A DNA stretch of 9,743 nucleotides from Porphyromonadaceae bacterium UBA7180 (lineage in GTDB: Bacteria > Bacteroidota > Bacteroidia > Bacteroidales > Muribaculaceae): NCBI GenBank assembly GCA_002491165.1, contig DKVK01000110.1, forward strand, positions 1-9,743, given 5' to 3'. The first letter of the stretch is position 1. The number at the start of each line of letters is the position of its first letter. Positions 1-6,501 of this stretch are shown piece by piece. The position numbers were made by a program, and so were the translations under genes. The notes beneath the pieces are model-generated. The model had not been told where the DNA came from, ran no database searches, and saw only the letters and a program-made list of their open reading frames with translations.

Positions 1-1
1 T

Positions 2-686
2 GTTGATTTTTCAGTAAACCCTAAGTAAATTTCATGGCATAAGCACCGACAGAGGGGGCGACCATGATTACTATCATGCTATATATGAGGCAGATAACGG
101 CAGGCGTGAGAATATTGGCATTTCTGAGGGAGAATATTATGAAGACCGTATCGCGCCCAAGATGATTATGTTTGAGCAGCACGGGCTTTTCGGGTTGCGC
201 GTAGACCGTGCGCCTGCCGGGCTGCCCGCGCGGTTGGCATGGCTCTGCTTTTCACTCAATTTCTTTTGGTTGGCGGCCATTTTCGCCTACCAGAGACGTA
301 ATATGGATTTCAAAGCCAGATATACTGCTTTCGCACTTCTTGTCATGCTTATCGCCTCGATATTGTTGGTCTTCAGGCCGTCAACGGTCGTATATGTGTT
401 AAATATCTTGCTATCAGTACTTTTATGTGCTACTGGGGTCTGTTTGGCCTTAAATTTTTGGTTTACGCGGGAGTCCCGCATTGAGATTGCGATTCTCAAA
501 CGCAAACATTCAGAAACTTCGAAAGGCAATGCGACGTTCTACACACTTTGGTTCTCGCTTGAATCGGGTTACGAGTTTGCTTATGAGTCGTTCCGTAAAG
601 AGTACGAAAGTGCGTTGGAGGGAGACCGGATGCCCGTGACCGTAGCTCGGGGCTGCCTGGGAATGCGCATCTTGAAGAATATCTGA
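2..686 (+). pseudogene. C-terminal part of an unrecognised membrane protein, probably frameshifted
   Basis: I do not recognise the family. The frame ending at the TGA 684-686 is open from position 18, but it has no ATG, GTG or TTG before the ATG at 162. The stretch before that ATG still reads like protein, for example EADNGRRENIG and SEGEYYEDRIAPK. All three forward frames are closed at the left edge (TGA 4-6, TAA 15-17, TAA 26-28). Frame 2 reads VDFSVNPK up to its stop, and removing one base near position 26 would join it to the downstream frame, so a one-base frameshift is the simplest reading. Counting from the ATG at 162 (174 residues), hydrophobic segments lie at about 24-43, 54-71 and 75-100, followed by a charged tail of about 70 residues. 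Arginines and lysines at 45-53 and after 102 suggest a periplasmic N-terminal domain, three membrane helices and a cytoplasmic tail. Codon use is more AT-rich than in the rest of the window. The alternative is an intact short gene starting at 162 or 168. Confidence 0.5.
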
Positions 687-727
687 GGCTGTTCAACCGG
701 CGATAACCTGCAATCGGCTGCCGTGGC

Positions 728-747
728 CGGAGAACCGTAGTTCTCCG
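728..747 (+). terminator. 8-bp hairpin downstream of the left-edge gene, weak terminator candidate
   Basis: CGGAGAAC (728-735) and GTTCTCCG (740-747) pair perfectly around a four-base CGTA loop. The nearest T run (763-767) is 15 nt beyond the stem, so this is not a standard intrinsic terminator. It may stabilise the 3' end of the upstream transcript or simply be a chance palindrome. Confidence 0.3.
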
Positions 748-760
748 CCGACTATTCTCG

Positions 761-768
761 TATTTTTG
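761..768 (+). promoter_or_regulatory. Isolated -7-like box TATTTTTG
   Basis: The sequence matches the Bacteroidota -7 consensus TAnnTTTG in full. No TTG lies about 20 nt upstream. It could be an alternative promoter for the MATE gene at 832, but the box at 805-812 is closer to that gene. Confidence 0.2.
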
Positions 769-785
769 CTAAGTGTAGATGTACA

Positions 786-812
786 TTGGTTCGGGAATTT
801 TTTGTAACTTCG
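786..812 (+). promoter_or_regulatory. Probable promoter of the MATE gene
   Basis: TAACTTCG at 805-812 matches the Bacteroidota -7 box TAnnTTTG at all but one defined position. A TTG at 786-788 could be the -33 element, but the 16-nt gap is shorter than the 20 nt of the two clear promoters elsewhere in this window. The ATG at 832 follows 19 nt after the box, implying a short leader. Confidence 0.45.
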
Positions 813-831
813 CGGTGCAATTGTATCTGTT

Positions 832-2226
832 ATGGTAGAAAGGAGTAAGAAAGGTCAGGTCGATATGCTTCACGGTCCGCTGCTGGGGAAGATTCTTGTC
901 TTCGCAATGCCGCTGATTGCAAGTGGCATATTGCAGCAGTCGTTCAACGCCGTGGACGTGGCCATAGTGGGCAATTACTGCAACGCCCACGCCATAGCGG
1001 CCGTGGGCAGCAACGGCCCCATCATCTCAATTTTGGTGAATCTGTTCCTCGGTATCGCCGTGGGTGCCAACGTGGTGCTCGCCAATTACCTGGGGAGCCG
1101 CGACGCTGCCGGTGTGCGCCGTTCCGTCTCCACGGTGATGATAGTGTCACTGATGTCCGGGGTGCTTCTGATGGCGGTGGGCACGCTGATGGCGCGTCCC
1201 ATCCTGGAGTGGATGAGTTCCCCGCCGGAGGTCATCGACGGTGCTACCACTTACCTGCGCATCTACTTCTGCGGCATGCCCTTCATGATGATTTACAATT
1301 TCGGCAGCGCCATAATGCGCAGCGTGGGCGACACCAAGAAGCCGTTCTATTCGCTGCTCGTGGCTACAGTGGCCAACTTCCTGCTCGACTGGCTCTTCAC
1401 CGGCGTTATGGGTATGGGAGTAGAAGGAGTGGCGTGGGGCACCGTCATAGCCAACGGCATCAATGCCGCCATCATGGTGCTCTTCCTGGTCAGGGAAGCC
1501 GAACCGGTGACGCTACACCTGAACCGCTGGCAGATTTCCTGGCACGACTTCGGCAAGATGCTGCGCATCGGCATTCCCGCCGGACTGCAGGGTATGGTAT
1601 TCTCCATATCCAACATCTTCATACAGTCGAGCATCAACAAGTTCGGGCCCGACGCCATAGCGGGTTCCGCCGCGGCGTTGACCTTCGAGGCTTATTGCTA
1701 TTATATAGTGGTGGCGTTCTGTGCCGCCGTCATTGCCTTTGCCGGACAGAACTTCGGTGCCGGTAACGCGGCGCGATGCCGCCGCGTGTTCCGCCTGTGC
1801 ATGATGTGCGCCATAGCCTTCTGCGCGGGCGCTAACTTCTTGATATACTGGCAGGAACAATGGTGTGTGCGGCTGTTTACCGACGATCCGCAGGTGGCGC
1901 AGTTCGCTTACACCCGTTTCCACACGGTGCTGGTATTCCAGTGCATAGCGGCCACTTACGAGGTCTCCGGCTCGTATATGCGCGGTTTCGGCTACTCCAT
2001 GCTCCCTATGCTGCTGACCATCTTCGGCACGTGCGTACTCCGACTTCTGTGGGTCTACATCTTCCCGGCCATCGACTATACGTTCGGCACGCTGCTTGCA
2101 GTGTATCCCCTGACATGGACCATAACCGGCATTATGGTATTGGCGGCCGCCCTTGTTGTGCAACGCAAGGCGCTGAAGGATCTGCGCCCCGATTCACACC
2201 ACCAGCCCGACGCTGTGGTGAAATAA
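832..2226 (+). CDS. MATE family efflux transporter
   Basis: This 464-residue inner-membrane protein has the usual length and two-lobe architecture of MATE (multidrug and toxin extrusion) antiporters, which export cationic drugs or metabolites in exchange for H+ or Na+. The N-lobe signature QQSFNAVDVAIVG lies at about 35-47 in the first helix. Its Asp42 falls where MATE proteins carry the helix-1 aspartate implicated in cation coupling. AAVGSNGPI follows at 56-64 and GIAVGANVVLANYLG at 74-88. The C-lobe begins around 240 with the internal-repeat counterpart (GIPAGLQGMVFSISN, 247-261), and the GQNFGAGN motif is at 305-312. Roughly twelve hydrophobic segments are visible, and the last ~20 residues are a polar cytoplasmic tail. 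The start ATG sits just after a probable -7 box and no Shine-Dalgarno is visible. The sequence resembles the MepA/VmrA-like branch more than NorM, but the substrate cannot be predicted. Confidence 0.93.
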   Translation: MVERSKKGQVDMLHGPLLGKILVFAMPLIASGILQQSFNAVDVAIVGNYCNAHAIAAVGSNGPIISILVNLFLGIAVGANVVLANYLGSRDAAGVRRSVSTVMIVSLMSGVLLMAVGTLMARPILEWMSSPPEVIDGATTYLRIYFCGMPFMMIYNFGSAIMRSVGDTKKPFYSLLVATVANFLLDWLFTGVMGMGVEGVAWGTVIANGINAAIMVLFLVREAEPVTLHLNRWQISWHDFGKMLRIGIPAGLQGMVFSISNIFIQSSINKFGPDAIAGSAAALTFEAYCYYIVVAFCAAVIAFAGQNFGAGNAARCRRVFRLCMMCAIAFCAGANFLIYWQEQWCVRLFTDDPQVAQFAYTRFHTVLVFQCIAATYEVSGSYMRGFGYSMLPMLLTIFGTCVLRLLWVYIFPAIDYTFGTLLAVYPLTWTITGIMVLAAALVVQRKALKDLRPDSHHQPDAVVK

Positions 2227-2236
2227 TCCCGGTCTG

Positions 2237-2261
2237 CAAGGGAATTTACAGTTCCCGTTTG
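2237..2261 (+). terminator. Short hairpin between MATE and phosphorylase genes, weak terminator or attenuator
   Basis: GGGAA (2240-2244) pairs with TTCCC (2252-2256) around a seven-base loop, with flanking CAA and TTTG that can extend the stem imperfectly across a bulged G. The T run after it is only three bases, so termination would be partial. No clear TAnnTTTG box follows before the ATG at 2291, which leaves read-through from the MATE gene possible. Confidence 0.25.
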
Positions 2262-2290
2262 TTAATACTGTATTACTAATACCCGAAATT

Positions 2291-3169
2291 ATGGCAGAAA
2301 AGCGAATAATTCCCGCATCGGAACTTATCATAAACGACGACGGTTCCGCATTCCACATCCACGTTCGTCCGGACCAGCTCCGCGACAAAATCATCCTTGT
2401 CGGCGACCCGGGCCGCGTCAGCATGGTTGCCGAATACTTCGACACCATCGACTACGACGTGCAGTCGCGCGAGTTTCATGCCATAGGCGGCACATACAAG
2501 GGTAAACCCCTCATGTGCATCTCCCACGGCATCGGCTCCGACAACATAGAAATAGTGCTCACCGAGCTCGACGCGCTGGCAAACGTCGACTTCAAGACAC
2601 GCGAAGTGCGTCCCGAACACCGCACCCTCGAGATGGTGCGCGTAGGCACTTCCGGCTCCTTGCAGAACGACATCCACATCGGCGACTTCGTGATAGCAAA
2701 CCGCGGCATAGGCACCGACGGCATCATAAACTATTACGCCGACCGCCCCGAAATCTGCGACCTCGACTTCGAGGAAAAGCTCACGGAATACACCGGCTGG
2801 CTCCCCGTCTGGGCTTACCCCTACGCCGTGAACGCCAACCCCGAACTGGTGGACCGCATCGGCCGCGACGACATGCTACGCGGCAACACCATGTCGGCTG
2901 TCGGCTTCTATGCGCCGCAGGGACGCATGGTGCGTCTGAAACTGGCCAAACCCGACCTGGTGGAGAAACTCGAAAGCTTCGGCTATGAAGGTGAACGCAT
3001 CACCAACTTCGAGATGGAGTCCGGTTGTCTGCAAGGGATGGCCAAGATGCTGGGCCACAAGGCGATGACCGTATGTTGCATAATAGCCGAACGCCGTAGC
3101 ACCAACGCCGACCCCGACTACAAACCGCACGTACGCCGACTGATAGAAACCGTCCTCGACCGCATCTGA
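2291..3169 (+). CDS. udp: Nucleoside phosphorylase, probably uridine phosphorylase
   Basis: This 292-residue cytosolic enzyme belongs to the NP-I (PNP/UDP) phosphorylase family. It would cleave uridine with phosphate to uracil and ribose-1-phosphate in pyrimidine salvage. Family motifs appear in order: the phosphate loop GDPGR (38-42), an arginine in QSREFH (Arg60) at the position that reaches the neighbouring subunit's phosphate, VRVGTSGSLQ (116-125), and the ribose-binding FEMES (240-244). FYAPQGR (206-212) matches the FYxxQxR uracil-recognition pattern of E. coli Udp (Gln and Arg contact the base), which favours uridine over purine nucleosides. The protein is about 40 residues longer than E. 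coli Udp, with an N-terminal extension before the GDP loop and a longer middle section. It lies 64 nt after the MATE gene and converges on the nuclease gene. The ATG is preceded by an AT-rich stretch without a Shine-Dalgarno. Base specificity is inferred from the motif only. Confidence 0.87.
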   Translation: MAEKRIIPASELIINDDGSAFHIHVRPDQLRDKIILVGDPGRVSMVAEYFDTIDYDVQSREFHAIGGTYKGKPLMCISHGIGSDNIEIVLTELDALANVDFKTREVRPEHRTLEMVRVGTSGSLQNDIHIGDFVIANRGIGTDGIINYYADRPEICDLDFEEKLTEYTGWLPVWAYPYAVNANPELVDRIGRDDMLRGNTMSAVGFYAPQGRMVRLKLAKPDLVEKLESFGYEGERITNFEMESGCLQGMAKMLGHKAMTVCCIIAERRSTNADPDYKPHVRRLIETVLDRI

Positions 3170-3187
3170 CCACCGCCAGATAGAGAT

Positions 3188-3235
3188 AAACCGGGGCGCC
3201 GAGGCAAGATGTATTCTTGCGCGGCGCCCCGGTTT
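3188..3235. terminator. Strong bidirectional terminator hairpin between convergent genes
   Basis: A 14-bp arm (3188-3201, AAACCGGGGCGCCG) pairs perfectly with 3222-3235. Inside it, after an AG/G internal mismatch, GCAAGA (3204-3209) pairs with TCTTGC (3215-3220) around a TGTAT loop. The ends are AAA on one side and TTT on the other, giving a short U tract in either direction. It sits 18 nt after the phosphorylase stop and 19 nt beyond the stop of the minus-strand nuclease gene, so it can serve both transcripts. Confidence 0.8.
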
Positions 3236-3254
3236 GTGCGGATGTGACGGCAGG

Positions 3255-6200
3255 TCAGCGGCGGCAGACGTCTTTGAAGTTGCAGAAGCGGCAGACGGAA
3301 ATGTCAGGCGTCTGCGTGAAAGTCTCGGTGCGGGAGAACAGTCCCTCCATTGCTTTGGAGAAACCTTCCTCGAATATTTCGGCGGCCGATTTGCCGTCCA
3401 CGGATAATCCTTTCTCCTTGCCCGGGGTGGAGTCAGCCTCAAGTTTCTCCTCGAAGTCGGCGATAGGCAGTTTGTCTATTTTCGGCACCACCATAGTTGC
3501 GCTCTTCGTGTCGAAGAGTCTTGGCGCGACGTCTCCGATATGTTTCAGGCGCCTGTCCCGGCGCATGAAGTAGCAGTAGAACAGGAGCTGGAATAGATAT
3601 TTCGAGTTATACGTGCATCGGAAGAGTTCGTCGGTGCTTTCGGCTTCGGCGTTGGCGCTGCCGGTCTTGTAGTCCACGACGCGGTATTGCTTCGTGCCGT
3701 CCTGGCCGGTGACGCGGTCGATGCGGTCGATGATGAATTTAAGAGCCGCTTCGCGTCCTCCCGAGACGGGCATCGCGCCTAAGATTTCCACCTCGCAGCC
3801 GATGATTTCGAGTTGTTTGTATTCGCTGTCGTGACGCACCATCCGGCGCACTATTTTTTCGATAACCTTGGCTTGCATCGCGGCCTCTCCGCGCAGCGGC
3901 GTGTCGGGCGCGAGGTTCAGGTATTCTTTGTTGATGGCGTGGCGCACGGCGTCGCGGATGATTCCGGTCTTCGGATTCAGCATCTTGCCGAAGGTGTCGG
4001 GCGTCAGCACGCGCGGCTCGGGCAGCAGCCCTCCCTTGGTGTCGGGGTCGCCCATGTATAGCTCCATCATGGCGTGGTGGATGACGTTGCCCTGGTCTAT
4101 TTCGGTCATGAACTCCGCAACCGGCTCGTCCACCTTTATCCCTAGGATGTAGGAATAGTAGAACTGGAGCGGACACTGCAGGTATTTGGAGAAGGAGGAG
4201 GGGGAGATGCGACGTTCCGGCGCGGGGAGAAGGAAAGTGCGGAGCGTGTTCATCACGGCGTCCGACTTCTGGACGGTGATTTCAGGCGTTTCGTGGTCCA
4301 GGAGGTCGAAGGAGTAGTCTACGGTGCGGATGCGGCCGCGGGCATAAAGCTCTTTCAACTGGTGTATGAATCGCGACGGCTCGCCGCTCTTGGTGCCGTC
4401 GTTGCGTGCATCGTAGATCATCGTCACCGACTCGGCGCGTGAAATCATCCGGTAGAAGTAATATGCGAAGATGGCCTCCTGCGAAATGTTGGTGGGCAGC
4501 CCGAAACCTATTCGCAGGCTCATCGGAATGAACGTCTTGCGGCGGATGCGGCGCGGGAAGATGCGTTCGTTCATCGAAGGTATGACGAGGTGCTTGAAGT
4601 CGAGCGAGCGTGTCTCCAGGAGACCCATTATCTGCAAGCCTTGAAGCGGCTTTCCCTCGAAGTTTATTTTCTCGCCGGCAATCAGGCGGTCGGTAAGTAT
4701 GAAGGTGGTGTTGCGGTCGGGCTTCACGTCGCGCTGCGTGCAGGCGGTGTCGAGGCAAATCAGCGCGCGCAGGTATGAGTCGATGACCGCCCGCGTAAGC
4801 GACCAGGAGCGGGCGTATGTACCCTGCGCCTCCTCCTGGTTGGCTGCTTCCTCCTGCGGTTCCTCATTTTCCTCCAGCGAGAGGACGAAATTGACAGTGC
4901 GCAGAAGCCCGGCAATGTAATCTGTCACTTCGCGGTGTGTTGCATTCTGCGGAAGCATGGTGAAGAGAGCCTTGGCGCCTTCGTTGACGTGCAGGCGGTC
5001 GGCGCTGATGTAGGCGCGGTGGCGTTTGAGGTCTTTTTTCAGCTTGTCGAGCTTGTCGAGGCCGAGCAGCAGCGCCGCGAAAGGGTGGGAGAGAATGGCA
5101 TCGACATCCTCGAAGAAGAAGACTCCGGCGCCGGAATGCCGTGCCCGCGCGTGGAGCCGCGACAGCAGGTGTACGAACGAGACGCAGGGCGTGTAGCGCA
5201 GCGAGCACCCCATTGTCAGGTTCACGCGGTCGATGGTCTCCGGAAGCGAGTGCAGCAGCGGCAACAGCAGGTTCTCGTCGGGAAGCACTACGGCTATCTC
5301 CGCCTCGTCAAACTCCTTCTGTTCCTGCATTTTGTGCAGTTTCTGCAACTCGATGCCCACTATCTTTGCCTGGAAAGCGTTTGAGGGCGAGGAAATTACG
5401 GTGATGTTGCCGGGAACACCCCCGGATTCGGCCTCCGTGAGGTCGAGCCACGCCGGCTTGTTGAAGGCTTTTATATCGCGCTTCACGAAATGTGCGGCGC
5501 TGTTATGCTCTTCGGCCATCGGCGCGCCGTTGAGGTCCCACACGAAGTCCGCCATCGGCTCGTCGTGGCCCGGCAGCCGGCACTTCATCTTCGACATCTC
5601 GGCGAAGAGGTACCACTCGGCCGAGGTCAGCACGTTGAAGCCCACGAACACATATTTGTCGTCGGGGAGCAGCGTGGCGCCGTCGCTTTTCAGCCGCTGC
5701 AGGGCGGTGCGTGCCGACATTCCGGGGTAGGAGAGGCCTTCGGCGCGCAGCCGCCCGTTGAATTTGTGGTAGATAGGCGCGAGAAGCTGCCACAGGTATA
5801 GGAAGCGCTCGTGCAGGCGCGACGCTCCGGTGCCGTCGGAGCCGCCCGCGTCCCCTTTGCGGAAATTCTTCCAGAACGTGCGGGAACTCTCGTGGGCATC
5901 GGGAATTTCGATGCCGAAATACTTCTCCATCACCTCCTTTTGCTCGTCGGTGAGGTAGTCGGTGCTTATTTCGTTGTAGTCGGCCACGTTCTTGAAGAGC
6001 TGGTCGGCGTCGGCGAGATGGTTGTCCACGTCGCTGAAGTCGGAGAGCACCGTCTCGCCCCAGGAGCGGAACAGGTCGAAATCGGCCGTTTTGTCGGTGA
6101 TGCCTTTCTCGCGGAGCACTTCGCGGTAGCAGTCGTAGAGCAGGAACAGGAGGTCGATGCGGTTGTCGGCAATGGTGCCGGATAGTCGGCACATCAGCTC

Positions 6201-6374
6201 CTCGATGGTGCAGGTGCGGGGAGCGATGATAGGATGGTTGCCGGATTCCTCCTTTAGGTGTTTGAGGAAAAAGGTGGCGCTTCGCCGTCCGGGGAAGACG
6301 AAGCAGAGTCGCGACATTTCTTTGTTGTAGCGCCGGGCGTACCCCTTGGCTATGGCTGCTAAAAAAGTATTCAT
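3255..6374 (-). CDS. addB: AddB/RexB-like PD-(D/E)XK nuclease with Fe-S cluster motif
   Basis: This 1039-residue protein resembles the B subunit of AddAB-type helicase-nucleases, which resect double-strand breaks for RecA-dependent repair. The N-terminal two-thirds is helicase-like but inactivated: the Walker A position reads FVFPGRRSATFF (about 25-36) and lacks GxGK(S/T). The helicase-fold motif FKHLVIPSMNERIFP lies near 593-607. The C-terminal nuclease domain keeps GNVIHH (762-767), FIIDRIDR (Asp883), VVDYKTG (Asp901, Lys903) and a Gln929 motif (YLFQLLFY), so it should be catalytically competent. Four cysteines fit the AddB 4Fe-4S staple: Cys734 in KYLQCPLQFYYS plus Cys1028, Cys1031 and Cys1037 in CRFCNFKDVC. 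The start is set at the ATG beginning at 6374, not the TTG at 6413, because that TTG is the -33 box of its own promoter. No addA is present in the window. Divergent from holB. Confidence 0.88.
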   Translation of the reverse strand: MNTFLAAIAKGYARRYNKEMSRLCFVFPGRRSATFFLKHLKEESGNHPIIAPRTCTIEELMCRLSGTIADNRIDLLFLLYDCYREVLREKGITDKTADFDLFRSWGETVLSDFSDVDNHLADADQLFKNVADYNEISTDYLTDEQKEVMEKYFGIEIPDAHESSRTFWKNFRKGDAGGSDGTGASRLHERFLYLWQLLAPIYHKFNGRLRAEGLSYPGMSARTALQRLKSDGATLLPDDKYVFVGFNVLTSAEWYLFAEMSKMKCRLPGHDEPMADFVWDLNGAPMAEEHNSAAHFVKRDIKAFNKPAWLDLTEAESGGVPGNITVISSPSNAFQAKIVGIELQKLHKMQEQKEFDEAEIAVVLPDENLLLPLLHSLPETIDRVNLTMGCSLRYTPCVSFVHLLSRLHARARHSGAGVFFFEDVDAILSHPFAALLLGLDKLDKLKKDLKRHRAYISADRLHVNEGAKALFTMLPQNATHREVTDYIAGLLRTVNFVLSLEENEEPQEEAANQEEAQGTYARSWSLTRAVIDSYLRALICLDTACTQRDVKPDRNTTFILTDRLIAGEKINFEGKPLQGLQIMGLLETRSLDFKHLVIPSMNERIFPRRIRRKTFIPMSLRIGFGLPTNISQEAIFAYYFYRMISRAESVTMIYDARNDGTKSGEPSRFIHQLKELYARGRIRTVDYSFDLLDHETPEITVQKSDAVMNTLRTFLLPAPERRISPSSFSKYLQCPLQFYYSYILGIKVDEPVAEFMTEIDQGNVIHHAMMELYMGDPDTKGGLLPEPRVLTPDTFGKMLNPKTGIIRDAVRHAINKEYLNLAPDTPLRGEAAMQAKVIEKIVRRMVRHDSEYKQLEIIGCEVEILGAMPVSGGREAALKFIIDRIDRVTGQDGTKQYRVVDYKTGSANAEAESTDELFRCTYNSKYLFQLLFYCYFMRRDRRLKHIGDVAPRLFDTKSATMVVPKIDKLPIADFEEKLEADSTPGKEKGLSVDGKSAAEIFEEGFSKAMEGLFSRTETFTQTPDISVCRFCNFKDVCRR

Positions 6375-6382
6375 AAGTACAG

Positions 6383-6413
6383 CAAAAGTAGTGAAAAATT
6401 CCGATTCCCGCAA
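6383..6413 (-). promoter_or_regulatory. Promoter of the AddB-like nuclease gene
   Basis: On the minus strand a TTG (6413-6411) is followed after exactly 20 nt by TACTTTTG (6390-6383), a full match to the Bacteroidota -33/-7 promoter. The ATG at 6374 comes 8 nt after the -7 box, so the transcript would start almost at the start codon, nearly leaderless. Confidence 0.8.
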
Positions 6414-6462
6414 GTTTCGCCGTTAAAAAGCGTGTCGGGAAAATAAAAAGTGGAGTAATATA

Positions 6463-6493
6463 TTGCGAAAAACCGAATTTATTATTAACTTTG
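6463..6493 (+). promoter_or_regulatory. Promoter of the holB-led operon
   Basis: TTG (6463-6465), a 20-nt spacer and TAACTTTG (6486-6493) match the Bacteroidota -33/-7 promoter in full. The ATG at 6502 lies 8 nt after the -7 box, which predicts a leader of only a few bases. The geometry is identical to the divergent promoter at 6413-6383. Confidence 0.82.
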
Positions 6494-6501
6494 TGGTTGC
6501 A

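Noticed and set aside
64..165. 33-codon open frame starting at ATG 64
   Set aside because: It overlaps the more protein-like frame of the left-edge gene, has no promoter box or family likeness, and is short enough to be chance.
1513..2163. Long open frame of 216 codons on the minus strand inside the MATE gene
   Set aside because: It is antisense to a well-supported transporter, rich in Arg, Gly, His and Gln as expected from reading GC-rich codons backward, and shows no family motif.
2876..3442. 188-codon minus-strand frame spanning the phosphorylase end, the terminator hairpin and the nuclease end
   Set aside because: It reads through a strong terminator, overlaps two real genes, and its Pro/Arg/Ser-rich product is typical of a shadow frame.
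5503..6192. 229-codon minus-strand frame within the nuclease gene
   Set aside because: It is a shifted frame of the nuclease, extremely rich in Arg and Pro, with no recognisable domain.
6410..6420. AAGTTTCGC shared with 9728-9736 as a possible repeated element
   Set aside because: A nine-base match between two intergenic stretches is within chance expectation, and the flanks do not match.
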